NCBI RefSeq assembly: GCF_014302995.1
Contig: NZ_CP060295.1
Location: 1,550,001 to 1,614,000, forward strand
Source: Variovorax sp. PAMC26660
Lineage (GTDB): Bacteria; Pseudomonadota; Gammaproteobacteria; Burkholderiales; Burkholderiaceae_C
Reading direction: 5' to 3'
DNA length: 64,000 bases
The first letter of the stretch is position 1, and every line of letters starts with the position of its first letter. A model generated the notes under the pieces. It worked only from the letters and a program-made list of their open reading frames with translations, was not told where the DNA came from and did no database searches. Positions 53,350-61,261 of this stretch are shown in pieces. Made by a program: the position numbers and the translations under genes.

Positions 53350-53788
53350 CAAGGAACGCGCCACCTGCGCGGCGCTGGCCGGGCTGCTGCACGCCGTCAC
53401 CGTGCTGGCCCTCTGGGGCTTCGCGCTGATGTGCATTGCGGCGCTGGTGCTCGCGCTGACGCTGCATTCGCTCTCGACCACGGCCACCATGGGCTTCGGC
53501 GCGGTGCTGGTGCTCGGCGTGCTGGAGCGCTACTTCTCGTTCCGGCTGCGGCTGGACCAGGCGCTGTTCGACGGCCTGGCGCGCGGCACCATTGCATCGC
53601 TGGACGCACTCGACGGCGCGCTTTCTGCGCTCGGCCTGCGCGAGACACCATCGCAGCAACCACAAGCCACACGCCCGCTCGACGACCGCGTGCTCGGCAC
53701 CCGACAGCTCATGCAGCGCCACGCCATCGTGGTCGCCTGCCAGAGCGCCATGTTTCTCCTTGCCTTGATGACACAGGACATCTCTTGA
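53342..53788 (+). CDS. Small membrane protein of unknown function in the lipid operon
   Basis: 148 residues. Two or three hydrophobic segments (VTVLALWGFALMCIAALVLA; MGFGAVLVLGVLERYF; and near the C-terminus MLFALLALM-like) suggest an inner-membrane helical hairpin. Not recognised. It overlaps the upstream gene by 8 bases and is overlapped by the acyltransferase TTG start, so it belongs to the operon. It has no counterpart in the Escherichia coli ynb cluster that I can name. Confidence 0.7.
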   Translation: MTDKERATCAALAGLLHAVTVLALWGFALMCIAALVLALTLHSLSTTATMGFGAVLVLGVLERYFSFRLRLDQALFDGLARGTIASLDALDGALSALGLRETPSQQPQATRPLDDRVLGTRQLMQRHAIVVACQSAMFLLALMTQDIS

Positions 53789-54513
53789 ACGAAGAAGACA
53801 ACAACAACAAGAACGACGGCACGCCCGCCCAGGCGCCCGAAAGCACGGCACTGCGGCGCGGACTGGCCATCGTCGCGGGCAAGCTGATCATCGGCGCGGC
53901 CGGGCTGCTGACCGGCGTGCGCGCGATCTGGTCGGGCACCAGCCCCAAGGCCGAGCAGACGCTGTACTTCGCCAACCACACGAGCCACGGCGACTTCGTG
54001 CTGCTCTGGGCCACGCTGCCGCCCGACCTGCGCGCGCTCACGCGGCCGGTCGCGGGGCAGGACTACTGGATGGCCTCGAAGATGCGCCACTTCATCGGCG
54101 CCGACGTGTTCAACGCGCTGATGATCCGGCGCGACGGCGGAACGCGCGGCGAGAACCCGGTCGACCAGATGAAGGCCGCGCTGGACGGCGGCGACTCGCT
54201 CATCATGTTCCCCGAGGGCACGCGCAACACCGGCGACGACATCCTGCTGCCGCTCAAGAGCGGGCTCTTTCACCTGGCGCGCGCCTGCCCCAACGTGCGG
54301 CTGGTGCCGGTGTGGATCGAGAACCTCAAGCGCGTGCTGCCCAAGGGCACGCTGGTGCCGATTCCGCTGGCCTGCACGGTGCGCTTCGGTGCGCCGATCA
54401 AGCTGGAGGAAGGCGAAGACAAGAACACCTTCATCGCCCGCGCACGCACCGCCATGCTCGACCTGCGCCCCGAATACGACCGCAACGACAAGGCCGAGGG
54501 CGCCGCATCATGA
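53785..54513 (+). CDS. 1-acylglycerol-3-phosphate acyltransferase-like (PlsC family)
   Basis: 242 residues. The acyltransferase motif HxxxxD is NHTSHGDFVLLW near residue 65 and the FPEGTR motif is present. Transfers an acyl chain to a lysophosphatidic-type acceptor. The chosen start is TTG 53785 (N-terminus Asn/Glu-rich), which overlaps the previous stop (TTGA) and has AGGA 6 bases upstream. A longer reading in the same frame would overlap the previous gene. It supplies diacyl lipid to the CdsA-like enzyme next to it. Confidence 0.88.
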   Translation: MNEEDNNNKNDGTPAQAPESTALRRGLAIVAGKLIIGAAGLLTGVRAIWSGTSPKAEQTLYFANHTSHGDFVLLWATLPPDLRALTRPVAGQDYWMASKMRHFIGADVFNALMIRRDGGTRGENPVDQMKAALDGGDSLIMFPEGTRNTGDDILLPLKSGLFHLARACPNVRLVPVWIENLKRVLPKGTLVPIPLACTVRFGAPIKLEEGEDKNTFIARARTAMLDLRPEYDRNDKAEGAAS

Positions 54514-55466
54514 TCGAACTGTCTCCTTTCGCCTGGACCACGCTCAAGCTCTTCGGTGGCGTCTTCGGCGTGCTGGTGCTGGCCTCGGCCATCGGCGCGC
54601 TGCTCAAGTGGCGCGTGGCGCACGGCCAGCCGCATTCGGTGATCGACAACCTCAACTCGCGCGTCAATGCGTGGTGGGTGATGGTGGCGGTGATCGGCGT
54701 GGCCTTCGCGCTCGGCAAGGGCGGCGTGATCGTGCTGTTCTACCTGATCTCGTTCTACGCGCTGCGCGAGTTCATCAGCCTGGCCTACACGCGGCGCGGC
54801 GACCACGGGGCCATCGCGCTGGCCTTCTTCGTCGCATTGCCGGGGCAGTACTTCCTGATCTGGATCGATTGGTACGGGCTGTATTCGATCTACATCCCGG
54901 TCTACGCCTTCCTGCTCCTGCCCATTCTTGCGACGATGGGCGGCGACACGCAGCGCTTTCTGGAGCGCACCTCGAAGATCCAGTGGGGCCTGATGGTGTG
55001 CGTGTTCTGCATCAGCCACGTGCCCGCGCTGCTCACGCTGCAGATTCCGGGCTTCGAGGGCCGCAACCTGCTGCTGATTGCCTTCCTGGTGATCGTGGTG
55101 CAGGGCAGCGACGTGCTGCAGTACGTGTGGGGCAAGCTGTTCGGCAAGCGCAAGGTGGCGCCCGAGCTGTCGCCTTCCAAGACCTGGGAAGGCCTGATCG
55201 GCGGCGTGGCGAGCGCCACCGCGCTGGGCGCCGCGCTCTCCTGGGCCACGCCGTTCAACCCGTGGCAGGCCGCGCTGATGGCGCTCACGATCTGCCTGAT
55301 GGGCTTCTTCGGCGGGCTGGTGATGTCGGCCATCAAGCGCGACCGTGGCGTGAAGGACTGGGGCTCGATGATCGAGGGCCATGGCGGCATGCTCGACCGG
55401 CTCGACTCCGTGATCTTCGCCGCGCCGATCTACTTCCACGCACTGCGCTACTGGTGGGTGCCGTGA
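54510..55466 (+). CDS. Phosphatidate cytidylyltransferase, CdsA/YnbB-like
   Basis: 318 residues, polytopic. The CdsA signature is present near the C-terminus: SAIKRDRGVKDWGSMIEGHG followed by GMLDRLDS, with a substitution in the P/G position preceding HGG. Makes CDP-diacylglycerol from phosphatidic acid and CTP. It overlaps the acyltransferase stop (ATGA). The paralogue YnbB of Escherichia coli sits beside YnbA, so this is probably a second, operon-dedicated cytidylyltransferase. Only its copy status (the housekeeping cdsA lies elsewhere) is assumed. Confidence 0.88.
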   Translation: MIELSPFAWTTLKLFGGVFGVLVLASAIGALLKWRVAHGQPHSVIDNLNSRVNAWWVMVAVIGVAFALGKGGVIVLFYLISFYALREFISLAYTRRGDHGAIALAFFVALPGQYFLIWIDWYGLYSIYIPVYAFLLLPILATMGGDTQRFLERTSKIQWGLMVCVFCISHVPALLTLQIPGFEGRNLLLIAFLVIVVQGSDVLQYVWGKLFGKRKVAPELSPSKTWEGLIGGVASATALGAALSWATPFNPWQAALMALTICLMGFFGGLVMSAIKRDRGVKDWGSMIEGHGGMLDRLDSVIFAAPIYFHALRYWWVP

Positions 55467-56086
55467 GCGCGGCGCGCGCCAAGGCGGCCACGGCGGCGGT
55501 TGTTCCCGAGCGGGTCGCGCACGACACGCCGGTCGACTGCCCCACCGTGGCCGGCTGGGCGCGCTGGCTCAAGCGCCACCACAGCACCGCAGCCGGCGTG
55601 TGGCTGCGCATGGCGAAGAAGGACAGCGGCTTTCCCACGGTGGCCTACGCCGACGTGCTCGAACTGGCGCTGTGCCATGGCTGGATCGACGGCCAGCGCA
55701 AGGGCGAGGATGCGCAGTACTTCCTGCAGCGCTTCACGCCACGTACCAAGCGCAGCATCTGGTCGCAGATCAACCGCGCCAAGGCGCTGAAGCTGATCGA
55801 GGAAGGCCGCATGCAGCCGGCCGGGCTGGCCGAAGTCGAACGCGCCAAGGCCGATGGCCGCTGGGACGCGGCCTACGAGGCAGCGAGCGTGGCCGTCGTG
55901 CCGCCGGACCTGCAGGCGGCGCTCGATGCCAACAAGAAAGCCGCCGCGTTTTTCGCCACGCTGGATGCGCGCAACCGCTACGCGGTGCTGTTCCGCACAC
56001 AGGGCGCGAAGAAAGCCGAGACGCGGGCACGGCGCATCGCGCAGTTCGTCGAGATGCTGGCCAAGGGCGAGAAGATCCACCCCTGA
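55463..56086 (+). CDS. YdeI/OmpD-associated family protein
   Basis: 207 residues. The conserved domain is at about 25-190 (LAKCHGWIDG-type, here CHGWIDGQRKGEDAQYFLQ, then FTPRTKRSIWSQINRAKALK and a C-terminal AAFFATLDARNRYAVLF). Family function is unknown; some members bind or process small compounds. The GTG start overlaps the cdsA-like stop (GTGA), so it is the last gene of the operon by position. Alternatively it is only read-through neighbour to the lipid operon. Confidence 0.8.
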   Translation: MSAARAKAATAAVVPERVAHDTPVDCPTVAGWARWLKRHHSTAAGVWLRMAKKDSGFPTVAYADVLELALCHGWIDGQRKGEDAQYFLQRFTPRTKRSIWSQINRAKALKLIEEGRMQPAGLAEVERAKADGRWDAAYEAASVAVVPPDLQAALDANKKAAAFFATLDARNRYAVLFRTQGAKKAETRARRIAQFVEMLAKGEKIHP

Positions 56087-56092
56087 GCGCGC

Positions 56093-56707
56093 TCAGGTGC
56101 CTGCGGCAATGCGCGCAAGCCGTTCGGCATCGACGATGCGGATGCGCTTGTAGCTCATGTCGATCGCACCCTCTTCCACCAGTCGACCCAGTTCCTTGTT
56201 GATGGTCTGGCGCGACAGCCCAAGCATCGCCGCCAAGTCGTGCTGCGAGAGGCGCACGAGCGGCGCCGCATCGCCCTCCCCCTGTCCGCTGTAGAAGTGG
56301 ATCAGGCTCATCAGCGTGGCGGCCACGCGGCCGTGCACGGAATTGAGCATCTGGTTCTGCAGCAGCACGATGCTCAGCCGCTGGCGCTGCAGGCCCAGCT
56401 TGGCCACGTCGCGCCACAGGATGGGCTCGGCATCGAGCACCGCAATCACGGCATCGCAGGGCAGATGGACGATCACCGAGTCCTCGTGCGCGTGGTAGTC
56501 GTAGGCCAGCGGCACGTCGTCGAGCAGGCGCACCAGTGGCGCCACCTGTCCGGGGCCGAGCAGGGCGTTGACGTACTTGCGCCCTTGGGTGCTCATGCTG
56601 CTGATCTCCAGGCAGCCCGACACCACCACCAGCAGCTCCCGCCGGTGGCGGTCGTGCGCCAGCACCTGCGTGCGCCGGCTGTAGCGCTCCAGGCGCGCCG
56701 ACTTCAT
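56093..56707 (-). CDS. Crp/Fnr-family transcriptional regulator (start uncertain, likely longer)
   Basis: From the first ATG: 204 residues with part of the cyclic-nucleotide-binding beta-roll (RRELLVVVSGCLEISSMSTQ) and a C-terminal winged helix (VRLSQHDLAAMLGLSRQTIN). The same frame stays open to about 56860, and residues before the ATG (ELFSRWPDARRADLMKSARL) look like the normal N-terminal helix of the family. No ATG, GTG or TTG occurs in that extension; only ATT and CTG codons do. It is divergent from a porin gene with a palindrome in between, which suggests autoregulation. Confidence 0.85.
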   Translation of the reverse strand: MKSARLERYSRRTQVLAHDRHRRELLVVVSGCLEISSMSTQGRKYVNALLGPGQVAPLVRLLDDVPLAYDYHAHEDSVIVHLPCDAVIAVLDAEPILWRDVAKLGLQRQRLSIVLLQNQMLNSVHGRVAATLMSLIHFYSGQGEGDAAPLVRLSQHDLAAMLGLSRQTINKELGRLVEEGAIDMSYKRIRIVDAERLARIAAGT

Positions 56708-56852
56708 GAGATCGGCGCGGCGCGCGTCGGGCCAGCGCGAGAACAGCTCGTTCCAGCGCAGCGCGCGCTCCAGCAGCGCGGTGCTTTCTTCAGCATCTCT
56801 GGAGGTGGATGGGGTCGATCGGGCCAGCGGGTTCTCCCTGCCGTGATGTTCG

Positions 56853-56880
56853 CGAATCTGTCAAAGCGTTGACAGATTCG
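56853..56880. promoter_or_regulatory. Perfect 12+12 palindrome between the Crp-family regulator and porin genes
   Basis: CGAATCTGTCAA (56853-56864), spacer AGCG, TTGACAGATTCG (56869-56880), arms fully complementary. Its centre has the TGTCA-N6-TGACA arrangement, one substitution per half from the Crp-type TGTGA-N6-TCACA. Each arm also contains TTGACA. It is a candidate site for the neighbouring Crp-family protein. Confidence 0.7.
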
Positions 56881-56980
56881 GGGGGCTGTCGTTTCTATCG
56901 TAAGGACCGGACATCGACAAGCACACAAGCGGCACCGGCATGCATCCGCATGCGGCAAGCCACACCGGAGACAAGACCAC

Positions 56981-58042
56981 ATGAAGAAGACAAGCACCGC
57001 CGGCCTCGCGCTGGCGGCCTCCTCGCTCGCGCTGGCGCAGAGCAGCGTGACGGTCTACGGCACCGTCGACCTCTACATGGCGCAGGCCAAGTCGGGGAAC
57101 ACCTCGTCGGTGCGGCTCGAAGATGGCGGCCAGACGGCATCGCGCATCGGCTTTCGCGGAACGGAAGACCTGGGCGGCGGCCTCGGCGTGCACTTCACGC
57201 TCGAAAGCGGCTTCGCGCCCGATACCGGCAGCGGCACGCTGCCCGGGCCGGCCATCTCGTTCAGCCGCCAATCCTTCGTCGGCTTTTCGGCGCCGTGGGG
57301 GCAGATCGACGCGGGCCGCATGTACACGCCGATGTTCTATGCGCTGTTCCGGGCCGACCCGTACGGCATCAACTCCGTGTTCTCGCCGATCAACCTGGTG
57401 GCCGCCACCGATGCGCAGCCGGGGCTCACACCCTTCGCGGCCCGTGCCAGCAACATGGTGCGCTACCGCACGCCGGCCAGCAGCGACTTCTTCGCGGACA
57501 TCGCCTATGCACCGGGCGAATCAAGTGCGCCGAGCCACCAGAGCGGCAACTTCTACGGCGGCAGCATGGGCTGGGCGAGCAAGCCCTACTACATCGCCTA
57601 TGCGTTTCAGCGCGCGCGTTCCGGCTCGGCCGCAGCGCCCGTGGCCTCGCCCGCCACCACCACCTACCAGGCGCTGAGCGGTGCGTACGAGCTGCCGGCC
57701 ATCGGGCTGCAGCTCTATGCCAACTACATGCGCAACACCTCGAGCCTGCCCGGCGTTCCGACCGCGAAGCTCGCGAGCCTGGGCGCCACCTACAACGTGA
57801 CGCCTTCGTCGAACCTGATGTTCGAGGCCGTGCAGCGCAAGGTGGCCGGCACCGACCGCTCGCAACTGGCCTGGACGCTGGGCTACGACTACTACCTGAG
57901 CAAGCGCACGGTGCTCTATGCGCGCTGGCTGCGCCTGCTCAACCGGCACGGCGCCTCGGCCTCGCTCGCGACCATCGCGGTCGCGCCCAACAGCGGCAAC
58001 GGCGTGCGCGTGCTCGCCACCGGCATCCGCCACAACTTCTGA
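56981..58042 (+). CDS. Gram-negative porin (general bacterial type)
   Basis: 353 residues, outer-membrane beta-barrel. Signal peptide at about 1-20 (ending LALA), then SSVTVYGTVDLYM, the classical first strand of betaproteobacterial porins, and a Phe C-terminal residue (IRHNF) typical of barrels recognised by the assembly machinery. The strands and loops are regular (GGLGVHFTLESGF, FSRQSFVGFSAPWGQIDAGR). Substrate unspecified; first gene of a catabolic operon following the palindromic operator. Confidence 0.92.
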   Translation: MKKTSTAGLALAASSLALAQSSVTVYGTVDLYMAQAKSGNTSSVRLEDGGQTASRIGFRGTEDLGGGLGVHFTLESGFAPDTGSGTLPGPAISFSRQSFVGFSAPWGQIDAGRMYTPMFYALFRADPYGINSVFSPINLVAATDAQPGLTPFAARASNMVRYRTPASSDFFADIAYAPGESSAPSHQSGNFYGGSMGWASKPYYIAYAFQRARSGSAAAPVASPATTTYQALSGAYELPAIGLQLYANYMRNTSSLPGVPTAKLASLGATYNVTPSSNLMFEAVQRKVAGTDRSQLAWTLGYDYYLSKRTVLYARWLRLLNRHGASASLATIAVAPNSGNGVRVLATGIRHNF

Positions 58043-58064
58043 AACGCCTTCTTCAACTCGCTCC

Positions 58065-60176
58065 ATGGATTTCTTCACTTCCCAGGCCGAATCGCTGTCG
58101 GCCCTGTTCGCACCACGCTCCATCGCGGTGGTCGGTGCCTCGTCCAACCCGCAGAAGATCGGCGGCATTCCGGTCGACTTCCAGCGCCGCTTCGGCTTCG
58201 ACGGCGCGCTCTATCCGGTCAACCCCAATGCCGACCGCATCCAGGACCTGCCCGCATGGCCGAGCCTGCGAGACATCGGCCAACCGGTGGACCTGGCCAT
58301 CCTCGCCGTGCCCGCCGCGCTGGTCGACGGTGCGCTCGACGACGCCATTGCCGCCAAGGTGAAAGGGGTCGTGCTGTTCTCCTCGGGCTTTGCCGAGATC
58401 GGCGCCGAGGGTGCCGCTGCGCAGGTGCGGCTCGGCGACAAGGCGCGCGCGGCCGGTGTGCGGCTCATCGGACCCAACTGCCTGGGCTTCATGAACATCG
58501 CGCGCAATGTCTACGCGACCTTCTCGCCGGCGCCCGGCGTGGGCCGCGTGGCGGCGGGGCGCATCGGACTGGTGAGCCAATCGGGCGCGTTCGGTGCCTA
58601 TGCGTATTCGATGGCGCGAGAGCGCGGCGTCGGACTGTCGCTGTGGGCCACCACCGGCAACGAGGCCGACGTGCAATTCGCCGATTGCCTGGCCTGGCTC
58701 GCGCAGGACCCGGCCACCGACGTGATCATGGGCTACATGGAAGGCTGCCGCGACGGCCCCCGGCTGCGCGCAGCACTGGCGTTGGCACAGGCGAACGGAA
58801 AGCCGGTGGTGATGGTCAAGGTCGGCAGCACGGCGCTGGGCGCGCAGGCCGCCGCCTCGCACACCGCCGCGCTCGCTGGCGACGACGCGGTGTATGACGC
58901 GGTATTCCGTCAGTACGGCGTGCTGCGTGCGCGCAACCTCACCGAGTTCTTCGACCTGGCGCACAGCGCGGCCGTGGCGGGGCGTCCGCGCGACCGCTCG
59001 ATAGGCCTGTTCACGCTGTCGGGCGGCGTGGGTGCGCTGATGGCCGACGAGGCCTCGGCACAGGGCCTCGATGTGCAGCCGCTGAGCGAGGCCGCGCAGG
59101 ACACGCTGCGCAGCTGGGTGCCCTTCGCAGCGCCGCGCAACCCGGTCGACATCACGGGGCAGGTCACCAACGACATGAGCCTGCTGGAGCGCAGCGCCCG
59201 CGTGATGCTCGACGACCGTGGCTTCGCCTCGTGGATGGGGTTCCTGGCTGCTGCGGGTGCATCGGATGCGTTCTGGCCGGTGCTGCGCGGGCTCGTGAGT
59301 TCGCTGCGCGCGGTCTATCCCCACACGCTGCTCGCCATCAGCACGCTGCTGGCGCCGGAGCGCCGCGCCGAGCTGGAAGCAATGCGCTGCCTGGTGTTCG
59401 CCGATCCGTCGGACGGCATCCGCACCATTGCCGCGCTGGCGGGGCTGAAGACGGGCGCTGCGCCTTCGACGGCCTCGGCACCTCCGTCGAATCCGCTGAA
59501 GCTCGCACCCGGCGCGATGTCCGAACCCGACGCGCTGGCGCTGCTTGCCGAAGCCGGCGTGCCCGTGGTGGCGCACCGCGTGGTGCGCAGCGCCGACGAG
59601 GCTGCGGCAGCCGCCGCAGCCATCGGCGATGCAGTGGTCGTGAAGATCGTGAGCGCGGACATCCCGCACAAGTCGGACGTCGGTGGCGTAGCGCTCGGCC
59701 TGCGCGGCGCGGCGCAGGCGCGCGCGGCCTTCGAGCGCACGCGCGACCACGCCCTCACCGCGCGGCCCGATGCACGGCTCGACGGCGCGCTCGTGGCGCG
59801 CATGCTGACCGGCGGCGTCGAATGCATCGCGGGCGTGCACCGCGACCCGGTGTTCGGCCCGGTGCTGATGTTCGGCCTGGGCGGCATCCACGTCGAGACC
59901 CTGCGCGACGTGTCGCTGCGCGCGCTGCCGATCACGCGCGACGACGCACTGGCGATGGTGCGCGGGCTGCGTGCCTTCGCGATCCTCGACGGCGCGCGCG
60001 GCCGTGCGCCAGTCGACCTCGAATCGATCGCCGATGCGCTGTGCGCGCTGGCCGACTTCGCGCTGCGCGCCGGCGACTCGCTCGACAGCGCCGAGATCAA
60101 CCCGCTGATCGCGCGGCCGCTGGCCGATGGCGGCTGCGTGGCGGTCGATGCACTGGTCGTCGGGCGCGGCACATGA
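58065..60176 (+). CDS. Acetate-CoA ligase family protein (ADP-forming type, fused subunits)
   Basis: 703 residues. About 1-130 is a CoA-binding Rossmann domain (APRSIAVVGASSNPQKIGG), 140-300 a succinyl-CoA-ligase-like region (GPNCLGFMN, VSQSGAFGAYAYSM), with the phospho-His candidate in SHTAALAGDDAV at about residue 265. About 490-703 is an ATP-grasp domain (KIVSADIPHKSDVGGVALGL). It makes acyl-CoA from an organic acid and ATP, giving ADP and phosphate. Start at ATG 58065; 22 bases after the porin stop. The acid is unknown. Confidence 0.88.
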   Translation: MDFFTSQAESLSALFAPRSIAVVGASSNPQKIGGIPVDFQRRFGFDGALYPVNPNADRIQDLPAWPSLRDIGQPVDLAILAVPAALVDGALDDAIAAKVKGVVLFSSGFAEIGAEGAAAQVRLGDKARAAGVRLIGPNCLGFMNIARNVYATFSPAPGVGRVAAGRIGLVSQSGAFGAYAYSMARERGVGLSLWATTGNEADVQFADCLAWLAQDPATDVIMGYMEGCRDGPRLRAALALAQANGKPVVMVKVGSTALGAQAAASHTAALAGDDAVYDAVFRQYGVLRARNLTEFFDLAHSAAVAGRPRDRSIGLFTLSGGVGALMADEASAQGLDVQPLSEAAQDTLRSWVPFAAPRNPVDITGQVTNDMSLLERSARVMLDDRGFASWMGFLAAAGASDAFWPVLRGLVSSLRAVYPHTLLAISTLLAPERRAELEAMRCLVFADPSDGIRTIAALAGLKTGAAPSTASAPPSNPLKLAPGAMSEPDALALLAEAGVPVVAHRVVRSADEAAAAAAAIGDAVVVKIVSADIPHKSDVGGVALGLRGAAQARAAFERTRDHALTARPDARLDGALVARMLTGGVECIAGVHRDPVFGPVLMFGLGGIHVETLRDVSLRALPITRDDALAMVRGLRAFAILDGARGRAPVDLESIADALCALADFALRAGDSLDSAEINPLIARPLADGGCVAVDALVVGRGT

Positions 60177-60202
60177 ACGAACAACCACCGGAGACAGATC
60201 GC

Positions 60203-61213
60203 ATGACGACATCGAAGAAGCAACGCACCACGGCCGCCGGACTTGTGCGCGTGCTCGGCATCGGCGCTGCGATGGCCCTCGCGGCAGGCAGTGCATTGGC
60301 AGAAGGCGCCTTCCCGTCGAAGCCGCTGCGCATCATCGTGCAGTACCAGGCAGGCGGCTCCACCGACATCCTTGCGCGCATCGTGGCGGAAGGGCTGTCG
60401 AAGCGACTGGGGCAGCCGGTGGTGGTCGAGAACCGCAGCGGCGCGGGCGGGATCATCGGCACCGACTACGTTGCCAAGAGCGCGCCCGACGGCTACACGC
60501 TGCTGCTGACGGTGCCCGGCCCGGTCACCGCGAACATGGTGCTCTACAGCAAGCTGCCGTACGACCCGCGCACCGACCTGCGCATGGTCTCGGACATCGC
60601 CACCACGCGCACGGTGCTGGCGGTTCACCCTTCCGTGCCGGCCAGGGACTTCAAGAGCCTGATCGCCACGGTGAAGGCCGCGCCCGGCAAGTACACGATG
60701 GGCTCGTGGGGGCCGGGCACGCAGCCGCACCAGATCCAGGTCTACATGGACAAGACCTACGGCCTGCAGACGCTGCACGTGCCCTACAAGGGCGAGAGCC
60801 CGATGGCAGTCGACCTGATCGGCGGCGTCATCAACATGACCGTGGGCTCGATCACCACGCTGCAGCCGTACATCGCGGCCGGCAAGCTGCGCGCGCTGGC
60901 GGTCGCCGGCCCGCGCCGCGCCAGGGCGCTGCCCGATGTGCCGACCTTCGCCGAGCAGGGCTACGCCGACGAGGTCTATGCGCTCACCGGTCCGACCTCG
61001 CTGATGGCGCCCGCGAAGACGCCCGACGCGGTGGTCGAACGGCTCGGGCGCGAAGTCAGCGCGGTGATCCGCCAGCCAGAGGTCAGCCGACGCATCGAGG
61101 AACTGGGCGCCGAGCCGGTCGGCAACCTGCCGGCCGAGGCCACGGCCGCCTACAAGGCCTTCCTTCCCGTGACGCTGCGGCTCACGCAGGCCACGGGCGT
61201 GAAGCTCGACTGA
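60203..61213 (+). CDS. Tripartite tricarboxylate transporter substrate-binding protein (Bug family)
   Basis: 336 residues. After a signal peptide (LVRVLGIGAAMALAAGSALA) come the Bug signatures PLRIIVQYQAGGSTDILARI and VVENRSGAGGIIGTDYVAKS, and later PYKGESPMAVDLIGG. Bug receptors bind dicarboxylates, tricarboxylates or other organic acids in the periplasm; the TctAB membrane partners are not nearby, which is common. The chosen ATG at 60203 has GGAGA 8 bases upstream; an in-frame ATG 30 bases earlier (60173) overlaps the previous gene. Confidence 0.93.
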   Translation: MTTSKKQRTTAAGLVRVLGIGAAMALAAGSALAEGAFPSKPLRIIVQYQAGGSTDILARIVAEGLSKRLGQPVVVENRSGAGGIIGTDYVAKSAPDGYTLLLTVPGPVTANMVLYSKLPYDPRTDLRMVSDIATTRTVLAVHPSVPARDFKSLIATVKAAPGKYTMGSWGPGTQPHQIQVYMDKTYGLQTLHVPYKGESPMAVDLIGGVINMTVGSITTLQPYIAAGKLRALAVAGPRRARALPDVPTFAEQGYADEVYALTGPTSLMAPAKTPDAVVERLGREVSAVIRQPEVSRRIEELGAEPVGNLPAEATAAYKAFLPVTLRLTQATGVKLD

Positions 61214-61261
61214 GCGCCATCCATTCGCATCCCCATGAATTCCAGCAACGAGGTCTTCCCC

